Assembly (NCBI RefSeq): GCF_963259705.1
Contig: NC_081840.1
Coordinates: forward strand, 150,844,282 to 150,908,281
From: Myotis daubentonii
Lineage: Eukaryota; Chordata; Mammalia; Chiroptera; Vespertilionidae
DNA: 64,000 nt
Direction: 5' to 3'
Shown: positions 44,999 through 55,994 of the stretch, in pieces
How the letters are laid out: each line of letters begins with the position of its first letter
How positions within the stretch are numbered: position 1 is the first letter of the stretch
Program-made: the position numbers and the translations under genes
The notes under the pieces: generated by a model
Told to the model about the DNA's origin: nothing
The model's database searches: none
The model's input: the letters and a program-made list of their open reading frames with translations, nothing else

Positions 44999-45496
44999 TC
45001 AACAAGGCCAAAGGCAGGTGGAGCAGAATACAATGGTCCTCTATTAATTAGCTGAAATCTGGAGAATGACTTAGAACCTCCATAGGTCCAAACAAAACAA
45101 AACAAAACACTGGCAAGGGGCTAGTGAAGACTCCTGGCTTGTATAAAAGCTACATTTGTGCATTAAATAATTAAATGCAATTACTTTTGCACTTTACTGT
45201 GCAAGTATCTTTTAGCCCCCAAGATCAGATTATATTGGTGGTAGATCATTATAATACATTTTTAGTATTCTTTAGTTGTTTTAATTTATTTATTATGTAT
45301 GTTGAGTTGTTAACCTTTTTTTCTTTTTTTTGTATTCCTCAGATTTTACAACCTTTCATTAAACAAGAAGTATACAAGATAGTAACATCTGGGGATATGT
45401 AACCTATTTTGGGTTATTTTATGGAGTTATTAAGGAAATTAATAGCTTATAAAAGAGTAGATTCCTTGTCATTTTCTTCAACAAAATCAATAGGTG
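44999..45496. other. unique DNA
   Basis: Holds an AAAAC repeat at about 45088-45108; nothing else was seen. Confidence 0.4.
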
Positions 45497-45507
45497 ATAA
45501 TGATTTT

Positions 45508-45716
45508 TAAAAATTGATTTCAGAGAAGAAGGTTGAGGTAGATAGAAACATCAATGATGAGAGAGTCATTGATAGACTGACTCCTGCACCCCCCAACCCC
45601 CACTTGGAATTGATCCTGCAACCTGGGCATGTGCCCTTGACTGGAATTGAACCAGAGACCCTTCAGTTTGTAGGCCAACACTCTATCCACTGAGCCAAAC
45701 CAGCTAGGGCAATATT
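45508..45716 (-). mobile_element. Ves SINE, minus strand
   Basis: The plus strand shows the reversed SINE: tail AAAATTGATTTCAGAGAAG, GAAACATCAATGATGAGAGA, TGGGCATGTGCCCTTGACTG, reversed B box GGAATTGAACC, reversed A box ACTCTATCCACTGAGCCAAA, head CCAGCTAGGGC. ATAATGATTTT flanks both sides (about 45497-45507 and 45717-45727), fixing the ends. Confidence 0.94.
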
Positions 45717-45975
45717 ATAATGATTTTAATAGAGGTTAAATTAATGAATGAAATCAGATTTTTCTTTTTCTAAAATTTTATTCTAATATCAATAATTCTA
45801 GTCAACACCTTGTCCCCCAAAATTTCATGTTATCAAACCAAACACAGATGACACACTCAATGATGTGTGATAGACACAGAGACATATAAATACTCCACAA
45901 ATATGTATTAGGTGCCTCTATGTTCCAGGTGCTTTCTAAGAAGTACATATGAAGCAACAAATAAACCTACATTTC

Positions 45976-46185
45976 CCCCTAACCTGTTTGGCTCAGTGGA
46001 TAGAGCGTCAGCCTACAGACTGAGGGGTCCCAGGTTCGATTCCGGTTAAGGACATGCACCTTAGTTGCAGGCACATCCCCAGTAGGGGGTGTGCAGGAGG
46101 CAGCTGAATCGATGTTTCTCTCTCATCGATATTTCTAACTCTCTATCCCTCTCCCTTCCTCTCTGTAAAATATACTTAAAAAAAT
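45976..46185 (+). mobile_element. Ves SINE, young-looking copy
   Basis: CCCTAACCTGTTTGGCTCAG with intact A box (GGCTCAGTGGATAGAG) and B box (GGTTCGATTCCG), body CCCCAGTAGGGGGTGTGCAG, GATGTTTCTCTCTCATCGAT, CTCTATCCCTCTCCCTTCCT. The A-rich end is degraded to AATAGTAATAATAATAAT. Confidence 0.93.
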
Positions 46186-47141
46186 AGTAATAATAATAAT
46201 CTGCTTCCTTCTACTTCTTCATTTTTATTCTCTCATTACAGGTGACAGTAGAGTAGTCAAGGATATTTTTGAGAATCACCTAAATAGAAACTATTTGAAG
46301 AAACATTTAGTTTATACTGACTGGAGTATGGTTTTGGAATTTGCAATGATTTCTGTGTGTAGTTAAGTTATTGTTAATCATAGACTATCTCCCACAAGTC
46401 CTCCAACCAACCATTGACAGTCAGAGGCAATACCATATATGAACATGTCTTTCAAGGCCTAGGACTGGAAGTATGTGGATATCAGAAAGAAGGAAGGGAG
46501 GAAGGGAGGAAGGGAGGGAGAGAAGAAAGGAGTGGAGCCATAAACTATCCTTTGAACAGTTTTCCAATCACTGAACATATAAAGTTACAAGTGAAGGATT
46601 TCATTCTCATCAAAGCCTAGACAAAACGTAAACTCTCCCTCATCAGTGAGGAATACACTGAATAGTGCAGCATACCAAATAATTTATTCATATCAAATAC
46701 TTTATTTCTGTATGGAAATTATGCTAGAATTTTATCAGAAACCTTGTCATTATAAAACACAAGCACAACAGTACTGTTTCAATGAATACGCTTGTGAGTA
46801 AAATCACCCACTTTCTACATGCCAACATATTGGATCATGTCTAAATGTATCTGACTCATCGTGGCGTGATGAAGTCTGAAGTTTCCAGATGAAAAGGCAT
46901 AAAAAATTGCTACAGATACAGCAAGCCAATGTGAAGAAACAAATGTTCAGTGACAAAATTCTTCACATATTTATTGATCAAGCTATGCAGAGTATGAGTT
47001 TATGGTTGTATTACTAAGCAGCTGGAGATTCCTGATTTGGATGCAAATGAAGGGTAACTTTGTTAGTCATCTTTAAACTGATTTATGAAAACAACTATGC
47101 AAAATCTGATTAAAAATTAGTAGATATAAAACAAAAATATG
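46186..47141. other. unique DNA with a purine repeat
   Basis: GGAA/GGGA repeats at 46484-46535. The rest is AT-rich and unassigned. Confidence 0.4.
46484..46535 (+). repeat. (GGAA/GGGA)n purine repeat
   Basis: AAGGAAGGGAGGAAGGGAGG and similar units. Confidence 0.9.
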
Positions 47142-47298
47142 GCCCTAGTTGGTTTGGCTCAATGAATAAAGTCTCAGGCTGTGGACTGAGGGGTCCCAGA
47201 TTCAATTCTAGTCAAGGGCACATGTCCAGATTGCAAGTTTGATCCTCAATGGGGTGTGTGTAGGAGGCAGCCAATCAATGATTCTGTCTCATCTTTGA

Positions 47299-47358
<60 letters not shown>

Positions 47359-47399
47359 CCTCTTCCTCTCTGAAATCAGTAAAAATATATACTTTTTAA
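47142..47399 (+). mobile_element. Ves SINE with long TC tract
   Basis: GCCCTAGTTGGTTTGGCTCA, GGTCCCAGATTCAATTCTAG, AAGGGCACATGTCCAGATTG, GGAGGCAGCCAATCAATGAT, then about 24 TC units (47302-47350) and GAAATCAGTAAAAATATATA. The microsatellite grew out of the native pyrimidine segment. Confidence 0.94.
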
Positions 47400-47910
47400 A
47401 ATGAGGAAGTACAACAATATAATTTACTCTGACATTTAGAAGTAAATTATGACAAAAAAATTGGTCCATGCTAAAAGCATCAATTCCTTAAAAGGAGGAG
47501 ACAAATTTTGAAGAGAAGTAATGAATAGGCAGATTATTTAAATTTTTAATTAAAGAAGAAGAGTAAATTTTATAAATACATTGGTAAAGATTTAACATTT
47601 TTCTCATTTACACAAAATATTGACATGAACAAAATAATGAAACTCACAATAGCCTTTCTTTACAATGAGGACTTAGTAGAGAAAAAAACTGTTAATGCAT
47701 ATGTAACCTTGAAATGCCATGAAATCTTATAATTCAAACATGAAAGTTGATAGCTTAATCAAATTTGAGAATAATCCTAGAAATTTATTTGACATTACTA
47801 AAATATGACTTGCAAATCCGAAAGTTTTCAGATTCAGAAATAAAAAATTTTTATTACTATTCCAGAAGATGAATTGGCCTCTTGTTCTATGTAAAATAAT
47901 TACATAATCA
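47400..47910. other. unique AT-rich DNA
   Basis: No feature recognised. Confidence 0.4.
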
Positions 47911-48319
47911 TCCTATCTAATAAAGAGGGAATATGCTAATTGATCCTCATGCCATTGCAAAGATGGAGGTGCCCACAGCCAATAAGGAGGGACTATGCTA
48001 ATTGACTACCCAACCCTCAAAAATGGCAGCTCCCAAAGCCACAAGATGGCTGGCAGGGGAGGGCAGTTAGGGGCAACCAGGCCAGCAGGGGAGGGGAGTT
48101 GGGGGCAATCAGGCCAGCAGGGGAGCAGTTAGGTGTTAATCAGGCAGGCAGGCGAGCAGTTCGAAGCCAGCAATCCCAGATTGTGAGAGGGATGTCCGAC
48201 TGCCAGTTGGACATCCGGCAGTCGGACATCCCTCAATGGTTCCCAGATTGGAGAGGGTGCAGGCTGGGCAGAGGGACACCGCCCTCTAAGTGCACGAAAT
48301 TCATGCACCTGGCCTCTAG
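47911..48319 (+). mobile_element. non-autonomous HeliBat Helitron
   Basis: Starts TCCTATCTAATAAAGAGGGA after A; ends with hairpin GTGCACGAAATTCATGCAC (48290-48308), CTGGCCTCTAG and T. The interior has 'aatatgctaattg', GGGCAGTTAGGGGCAACCAG repeats and the perfect inverted repeat at 48189-48232. A second Helitron start follows one base later. Confidence 0.93.
48189..48232. repeat. perfect 16-bp inverted repeat within Helitron
   Basis: GGGATGTCCGACTGCC (48189-48204) and GGCAGTCGGACATCCC (48217-48232) around a 12-base spacer. It is equivalent to longer imperfect stem-loops in the Helitrons at 19437-19506, 35329-35393 and 52965-53030. Confidence 0.92.
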
Positions 48320-48320
48320 T

Positions 48321-48722
48321 TCTATTTAATAGAGAGGGAATATACAAATTGACTGTCACAACATCACAAAAATGGTGGCACCCATAGCCACAAGACGGAG
48401 GTGCCCAGTCCCCTCAGCTCTGCCAGAGTCCCCCTGACCTTTTAGCCCCGCCATGGAGGTGGCAGGTGCACGGTGTGGCCAGACCTTCCCTCAGCCCCCC
48501 CAGGTGCCCAGGGCCTGCCTGAGGCACAGGCAAGCCTTGGATGGCAGCTGCCCAGCCGCCCAGGGCTGCCCGAGGCTTGTGCTGCTGGCAGTGGCAGCCA
48601 CAGAGGTGTGATGGGGGCATAGACTTCCCTTGATCACTGGGCCGCCTCCCACCCGTGAGGGCTCCTGGACTGTGAGAGGGGGACGGCTGGGCTGAGGGAC
48701 ACCCCCCCCATGCATGAATTTT
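48321..48722 (+). mobile_element. second, 3'-broken Helitron in tandem
   Basis: TCTATTTAATAGAGAGGGAA and 'tatacaaattgactgtca' are a HeliBat 5' end starting one T after the preceding CTAG. The body is GC-rich (CCGCCATGGAGGTGGCAGG) and ends at GCATGAATTTTC, where the 3' hairpin begins; the right arm and CTAG are missing. Confidence 0.8.
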
Positions 48723-50059
48723 CCCACAACAATAAAAAAATTTAGGATAATAAGTATTATAGGGCTGTGTCAAGCAGTTAATAAAAGTAGTATATTTTAT
48801 ATGAATTTTGAATGTTTATTTCTTAACTTTTTAAAATTCTTACTTCTTATTATGTTTTTATATATTCTAAATACTCACTAACTTCTAAATCTAATTTTGG
48901 ATTTTTAATGTTTTATATTTTTCCATAAAGAGGGATTCTCCTTGTGTAATTTAGGTATCACACATCATAAAACCTAGATTCACACCCAGAGCGCTTGGAT
49001 TTGACACTATAAGAGCTGAGTTTAATTCTAAATTCAGCAATTTTCAGGAGAGGTGATATTAAGCTACTTAGAATGCTAAAAATACCTCTGTCACAGATTG
49101 TTGTAAAAATTAAATAAAATACCGTATTGTAGTGTATCGTGATGTGTAAAGTTCTATAATTTAAGGTGTTACTTTTACTATTGTGTAGTTGAATTCCTTT
49201 TTAAAATGATGATTGTTCTTGTTTTTACATAACATGAAACCATGTCTGTATTAAGGAAATTCAAAGAAAACTGGCCTAAACCACATCATTTAAGTTAAGT
49301 ATATGGAAAACTTTCCAAACAATAGTAATTTTTAAATGTGGCCTTGAACTAATATGGGAAATTATCAGGCCATCATAATAATCTCTTGCAATTAAATCTC
49401 TTTGATGACTCAACGTAAATATTTTTTATAATCTAAATGAGTCTGATATTGTACTAAAAAAGATAAAGACTTAATTTAAGGGCATTCACATATAATGGGG
49501 GGATAAAGACATATATGTAATACCTTAATCAATAAAGAAAAAATATATTACAAGGCTACTTTGGGAGATTACAAAATATTAGAAGAATAAATCATTTTCA
49601 TCTATAAGCAGGTGATTTTAACTTATCTAATGAGAGGACACCTACACATTAATGACTCTTGAATATAAGCAAAAAAAATCAACTCATGATCTAGCATTGC
49701 AAAATACCAGTCCTACACATGTTCTCATTACAATCATCTGGATCTGGATCTCAATTTCTCACACATCACCCACTTCATGTCTCATTATTGTTCAATTCTA
49801 TTCCTTTATTTTAGTGTCTTCATCTGCTTTCCATCACCACATAGCTTATTTTTAGCCCTTAAGTCATTTGTTATGAAATTCTTGCTGTGTGTGTATTTTT
49901 TAAGGTGTGATACCTTCCACTAATATGTGATCATTTAATTTTATATTTACACCTTTTGTTGTGTAATTGTTGTATGACATCTTATGTATGCATATCATTT
50001 TCTAACTACCTTGTAAACTTATTTTTGATAGAGTAGTAACATAGTATTAGAGTCAGCTA
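48723..50059. other. unique AT-rich DNA
   Basis: No recognised repeat or gene. Confidence 0.4.
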
Positions 50060-50381
50060 CAATTAATACTATTATCTAAATTCACAATGGCCATAGCAAA
50101 AAGGTTTGTTTCTCACACATATGAATTCTGGGAGTAAAGGATATAATAACTCTGCCCCACAAAGTCTCCAGGTCCCCAGCTCCTAAAGCTGCTATTACCC
50201 AACTCCTAGAGGCATGTTCACAGAGGCTATAATATGAACTGCTGCTCACTGAAGCTGTGCAACAATTCAGCCCTCAGGGGTGTCTCCAGCCACTGCTCTA
50301 ATACTCCTAGGGTGGCCTCTTCCTTATGGTCCAAGATGGCCTCTACCCATACTTCCAGCAGCAAAATAAGAGGTGGGGGAG

Positions 50382-50441
<60 letters not shown>

Positions 50442-50650
50442 ATATTCATCTCTCTCTAAAAAAAAAAAAAAAAATCCCCTAGAAGCTGCCACAGTGCATG
50501 TCTGCATGCAGCCCATTGATTGGCTGGAGCATATGACCTCCACATCCCACACCCACCTGGAAGGAGAGCTAGAACTGCATCCTGTGTCCTGGCAACCCTG
50601 GGTCACTGGAGGGAGAGAGAAATGGGAGCAAATGAGGAAATAAAAATGAG
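50060..50650 (+). repeat. probable ancient interspersed repeat
   Basis: AAAGGTTTGTTTCTCACACA, CCTTATGGTCCAAGATGGCC, 'tggctggagcatatgacctccac' and 'ctggcaaccctgggtcactgg' recall an old mammalian dispersed repeat with a 'ggtccaagatggc' core. The family name is not certain. An AG microsatellite splits it. Confidence 0.4.
50386..50439 (+). repeat. (AG)n microsatellite
   Basis: About 27 AG units, with a 16-17-base A run shortly after (about 50458-50474). Confidence 0.95.
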
Positions 50651-52697
50651 TCAAAGCTGCTATTGTGAGGTGAAAAACAAAGGAAATGAGATTTCAAAAC
50701 TGGGAAAGTTTTGTCCTATTATGCTCAGACTATCCATCAATTTAATGACTCACAAGAAATTAAAACTTTTGTGTAACATATATAAATGCCCAGTAAACAG
50801 AAATATGTGTTTGTGTATCGCTTCTTAAGAAAAAAATGTTAAGGCATTTTTAATTGTATGGTAAAAATGCATTTGCAAAGTAGAATATGGTGATTCTTGG
50901 GGGGAGTGCACATTTTTTATAGTTTCCAATATGGTGATCATATTGAGGCCTAAGTGCTCAATACATTCTAGGTACTATTTTTAAATCAAGGACTTCTGAA
51001 TGTGTGTTTCTGCAGTACATCAACTGTGTAAATTTTTCTTGAAAAGTACTGGTGGAAAGAGGAGAAGGGGCAGTAAAGAGTGAAAAAAAAAAGATAGTAT
51101 GAATAGTTTTCATTGAAAAGAGTTGGTTCCAGAAAGTGCTTCAGTGGCTCAGATTTTACATCTTACAGCAAAACCCTGTCTTCATCTTCTTCACTACAAC
51201 TGGCATAAACATTATTCTCCTGAAATGACATACCCTAGAGGACATAAAACAAGGTGTGTCCAGAGATTTTTTTAAGTCAAGCTTGATATAGAGTATAAAA
51301 TGGTCTATGAAAGTTTAAATACTTCAGGGAAAAAGAGGAGGAAAGAATTTGAATAACCTTTCTTTTTTTACTTTGAGGGGTAAAGCATTCTTTCCTTTCC
51401 CCTATGCTTCTTTCTTCAATTCTCTAAGAAAGGGGTTAAATCTAAGACTAAATCTGGAACAGCATTTCAGTGACCCTTTACCAGCAAGTGATGCCATGTG
51501 TACCTGTGAATCAACTTTACTGGGGCTGCAGACACGAGTGGGACATGTTCACTTACAGCTTAGAACAGATGGAACCAGTACAAGCAACGAGTAATTTCTT
51601 ATATAAGATCAATGAATTTAAACCTGTCTGATGTTGTCCAAGAGTAATTTGGAATAGATTCAGATAGTTCAAAACCACAGTATTTGGGCTTTAGCCTGAT
51701 CTTGTCTGGTAACGATTTAAATTTGATAACAGGCCAGAGTTCCAATTTTTTATCCTCTCTTTCCCCAAATTGTAGAGAGCTGTGAATTTATTATGCATCA
51801 AAATCATTTTTATATTAGTGTCCTACCATTTTACAGATAGACCATATTTTCAAGAAAATGAAAAACTAATTTACGTTCATATTTTCCATTTGTAGAACCC
51901 ATAATACATATTTCACTTTCTGATGGTTAACTTTCTGCAAGCTTGTTTCAGTTAGTAGAAAGAAATGTGACTCTATATGTGGCTCACAAAAGCGCCATGC
52001 ATGGCATAACACAATTTTCAGAACAGACAGATGGAAAGAGTTTCTTTTCATTGTAAAAAGCGGTAATTTATTCCTTGGTAAATAAATAAATTAAAGACTA
52101 TTCACATTTAGATTTGACCAGAAACAAATGTGAAGTGCCTTCTCTCCTTTACAATGGGAGCCTCAGCATCCTTCTGTGTAAACAAGACTGGAGCCAGCCA
52201 CTGACATCGGTATTTGGTAGATAACAAATAAATAGTGGAGGGGCCTGATTCCTAACGTAGCTATGGAGAGCCTGTGACACTCCGGTAACTGTACTAGAGC
52301 CATGTGCATGGCTCTGGTAAAACAGTTAATATGACAGTCACAATGATAGAAATACAGAATGACAGACCTTTTACTCTGAATGCCATTCTGTTATATGAAA
52401 AAGGAATGAAGGAGTTGTGAAATACAAGTCTTCCCAACTTCCCAACAGAATGATGAGAAATTCTATTTCTCCAACCCTTTCTTTAATTTTTCACATAACA
52501 TGTTTTCAAATATCACCAACACCCTGGTCATTTCCAAGTAAACAGCAGTCCATGTCTCCCTTAAGGTGTAATGTTCCACATTGAGCAGCATGAGTTGAGT
52601 GTATGATGATTGCAAAATACTGGGTCTAAAACCAGCCATCATCTAGATTTAATTGTTTATAAGTGCAGATATCCTAGTAAATGTTTGTAGGACACTA
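50651..52697. other. unique AT-rich DNA
   Basis: Nothing recognised; the frames present are short and unassigned. Confidence 0.4.
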
Positions 52698-53118
52698 TCC
52701 TAATATATAAAAAGCCAGGGACTGTCACGACCGAAACAACCAGATGGATGACCAAACAGCAGGCTGCATGGGGCGACAAGGCTGGCAGTGGGGTTAGTGA
52801 GGGATGACCAAACAACTGAATAGCAGGCTGCAGGGGGGGCAGTTTGGGGTGACCAGGCTGGCCGGGGGGGCAGTGAGGGGAGACCAGGTCAGAAGGGGGG
52901 GGCAGTTAGGGGTGATCAGGCAGGCAGACGAGCAGTTAGGAGCTAGTGGTCCCGAATTGTGAGAGGGATGTCCGACTGCCAATTTAGGCCTGATTCCCGG
53001 GATCGGCCTAAACCTGCAATCAGACATCCCCCAAGGGGTCCCAGATTGGAGAGGGTGCTGGCTGGGCTGAGGGGACACCTGTCCCCACATGTGCAAATTT
53101 TGGGTACTGGGCCTCTAG
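52698..53118 (+). mobile_element. non-autonomous HeliBat Helitron
   Basis: Starts TCCTAATATATAAAAAGCCA after A; ends CTGGGCCTCTAG before T, with a degraded hairpin (ATGTGCAAATTTTGGGTACT). It contains GGGCAGTTAGGGGTGATCAG minisatellite units and the imperfect stem-loop GGGATGTCCGACTGCC ... CAATCAGACATCCC (52965-53030) with inner arms TTTAGGCC/GGCCTAAA around CCCGGG. Confidence 0.93.
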
Positions 53119-53449
53119 TCAACAATAATAACATCAGCAAAAATAAACAAAGCTGAGAAAAACACACAATCATGGGAACCCATGAACTCCCAAAACAGAA
53201 TGATGCCTCTTCCACTACTTCCCTAGCACCTACATTCTGCCTGGACAGTCAGTGCTCAGTACTGTTTGCTGATTAAATTGTACTATAGGATAATGGATTT
53301 GTACCAAACTCATTATCAGAACTATCCAGATAAAATCATAATCAAATCAGAATTAGCAATGATCTGTGGAGACACAGGTTTTCCAAGACAGTGGCAAGCT
53401 GAAGGTTGAGAAATTATTCAGAACACCAGTGCACAGATTCTAATATTGG
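53119..53449. other. unique DNA
   Basis: No recognised feature. Confidence 0.4.
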
Positions 53450-53755
53450 AACAAGTGGTTATGCCAACACCAAGCTTGGCTCACGAACCACGAAAATCCA
53501 ATGTGTGTAAACATCCCCTGAAATAGACATGCCTGGTTTGTTAGTGTACGGCATTCCGAATGGGGAGTATAAAGGGATAACAACTGATCACCTCAGATCT
53601 TGCAGTTTTAACTCACTGTCATTGCTCTGTGAATCAGGGAAGCTCACCTGAGATTTGTCCCGTGAGTTCCTGCTCAGTGTAAACTTACTGATTTCAATAA
53701 GGATTTACATCTTTATCTAATTAAATTTGGAACTTCATTTAATCTTACACTGCGT
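53450..53755 (+). mobile_element. possible LTR-like sequence
   Basis: GAGTATAAAGGGATAACA (TATA-like, about 53568) is followed about 120 bases later by TTTCAATAAGGATTTACATC (polyadenylation-like) and a short AT-rich end. This spacing is seen in retroviral LTRs, but I found no TG...CA ends or duplication. Confidence 0.3.
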
Positions 53756-53765
53756 GCGTGCGTGC

Positions 53766-53800
<35 letters not shown>
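53751..53800 (+). repeat. (TGCG)n(TG)n microsatellite
   Basis: About five TGCG units pass into about 14 TG units. Confidence 0.95.
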
Positions 53801-53801
<1 letters not shown>

Positions 53802-54429
53802 CTGTGACTCTTCCTAATCAACCAGAGCTCACCAGAATTCTCATAGCCATAAATTTAAAAACCAGCCATACCCACAGGCAACAATATCCTCTGTAAATAA
53901 GAATAAGAATCTTTAAATAAAATTCAGAGACAAAAGTTAAAATATGTTGCCTCCAAAACAGTGAATGAGATAAAGGCAACAAAAAAGTATTTAAATGTAT
54001 ATTAAAAAATAAAATAAAATTGTTTGAGGCAAGAATAAGGAAGTCAGGATTTGTAGTTCTGCTTATAAAATATATACATAAGTACATATAAGGACAAAAT
54101 TCTAACAATTATCAATATCCACATTTGATAGATACATGGTAGATGATGATGATAGATAGATGATAGATAGATGTTAATAGAGATGCAAACACACACATAT
54201 GCATAGCAAACTACATAAGGTTATATGTACAGGATTTCAGTGCCACATTACAAATAGAGGCTAAGGTTTTCACGAATAAGAAAGGATGAGAGCCAACACT
54301 ACAGATCTTGTATAAGGTAAAAAGATAGAGCAGAGAAGCCAGAATTTATGCACAAATTCGGGAACCAGAAAGAAGTGGTATCTTCTGTGAAAAGAGAACT
54401 AGAGTTAGTGAGCTTTAAAAATATATACA
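53801..54429. other. unique DNA with GATA repeats
   Basis: GATA-type simple repeat at about 54128-54180; otherwise AT-rich and unassigned. Confidence 0.4.
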
Positions 54430-54635
54430 GCCCTAACTGGTTTGGCTCAGTGAATAGATCATCAGCCTGCAGACTGAAAGGTCCCAGGTTCGATTCTGGT
54501 CAAGGGCATGTACCTTGGTTGCAGGCACATCCCCAGTAGGAGGTGTGCAGGAGGCAGCTGATGGATGTTTCTCTCTCTTCAATGTTTCTAACTCTCTATC
54601 CCTCTCCCTTCCTCTCTGTAAAAAATCAATAAAAA

Positions 54636-54645
<10 letters not shown>
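54430..54645 (+). mobile_element. Ves SINE, tail interrupted by a Helitron
   Basis: GCCCTAACTGGTTTGGCTCA, A box, GGTTCGATTCTGG B box, GGCACATCCCCAGTAGGAGG, TCTATCCCTCTCCCTTCCTC, AAAAAATCAATAAAAAATTT. The tail continues as a TA repeat into which the Helitron at 54689 inserted. Confidence 0.94.

Positions 54646-54647
<2 letters not shown>

Positions 54648-54688
<41 letters not shown>
54648..54688. repeat. (TA)n microsatellite from SINE tail
   Basis: About 20 TA units directly after the Ves A-rich end. The other part (55328-55358) lies beyond the inserted Helitron. The isoleucine/tyrosine frames are its translation. Confidence 0.93.
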
Positions 54689-54689
<1 letters not shown>

Positions 54690-55326
54690 TAGGGGCCCGG
54701 TGCACGAAATTCGTGCACTGGGTGTGGGGCGGGGGGGAGTGTCCCTCAGCCCAGCCTGCCCCCTCTCACATACTGGGAGCCCTCAGGTGTTGACCCCCAT
54801 CACCCTCCAATCGCAGGATCGGCCCCTTGCCCAGGCCTGAGGCCTCTGGCCTAGGCGTCCGGCCCGGGCAGCGGGGACCCGCAGCTGCAGTGGCCCCATG
54901 ATCCTGGGCTTCGCTTTAGGCCCAGGCAAGGGACCCCTAGCTCCCAGGACTGCCAGCTTCGACCATGCCCAGCTCCCATCGCTGGCTCCACCCCTACCTC
55001 CTGCTATCACTGGCCAGGGCGGAAAAGGCACCTGATTCTCCGATCATGGCTGGGGGGCAGGGCAAAGGCGGCCCCAGGGCTGCCTTTGCCCTGCCCCCCA
55101 GCTCTTAGCTCCCCCCTGGGTTTCCGATCACTGTCAGTGGCAGGGGGCTTCTTCCTGCTTTCCCTTTCACCTCCCTGCATTGTGCCTACATATGCAAATT
55201 AACTGCCATCTTGTTGGCAGTTAACTGCCAATCTTAGTTGGCAGTTAATTTGCATATAGCCCTGATTAGCCAATGAAAAGGGTATCGTCGTACGCCAATT
55301 AACATTTTTCTCTTTTATTAGTGTAG

Positions 55327-55327
<1 letters not shown>
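54689..55327 (-). mobile_element. GC-rich non-autonomous HeliBat Helitron
   Basis: On the plus strand: CTAG (54689-54692), GGGCCCG, hairpin GTGCACGAAATTCGTGCAC (54700-54718); at the far end 'ttttctcttttattagtgta' then GA at 55327, i.e. TCTACACTAATAAAAGAG as minus-strand 5' start. Flanked by A and T inside a TA repeat. The middle (about 54780-55170) is GC-rich and carries two perfect inverted repeats: 21 bp at 55049-55069/55082-55102 and 19 bp at 55190-55208/55239-55257. No transposase frame. Confidence 0.94.
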
Positions 55328-55358
<31 letters not shown>

Positions 55359-55359
55359 G

Positions 55360-55994
55360 TACATTGTCATGGAAATGTAACACAGATGTCACATATTATG
55401 GGCTATGAATTGAAAAAGAATATCTACACTGCACAAAAATGTAGAACCCAAATCGACACTTACTCATAAGGTAGAAAAACAGTCAAGAACCATTAAAACT
55501 TGTGGGGGTGTTACAGAAATAAACTTGCGGGGAGATTGCTGCCTCCACCACCTAAGTCACTGGACTCCCACAGGTTGACAGTATTCACTGACAGTATTCA
55601 CATACAATTAAAATTTTTAAATAACAAGAGGGAGAAATGTACTATGACAAAGTTCGTAGTTTCAAAACAAGAACTCTCATGCTCATAATAGTAGTGTAAC
55701 CTGAAAATGAGATTAAAATAAGTATTAAAATGTTTAAGTAAGTAAGCAAATAAAATCAGTAGGAAGATTGAGATATTGATTAAATTTAGATATTGTTCAA
55801 TTAAGTGCATAAGTAGATAACAGACTATATAGATGTAGGTTGTTTAAACTTCAAAATCACGTGCATGGGGTGAAGGAGACCAATTCACAAAAAGCATGAG
55901 ATGTGAAACAACAACAATAAAATTTTAGAAAAAACATATTGTAAAATGATGGAATTATAATCAAACACATTAACAATTAAACTCAATAAAAATC
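55360..55994. other. unique AT-rich DNA
   Basis: No feature recognised; part may be older L1 DNA upstream of the relic that follows. Confidence 0.35.

Noticed and set aside
54433..54793. Ile/Tyr repeat frames on both strands
   Set aside because: Translation of the TA tail of a Ves SINE.
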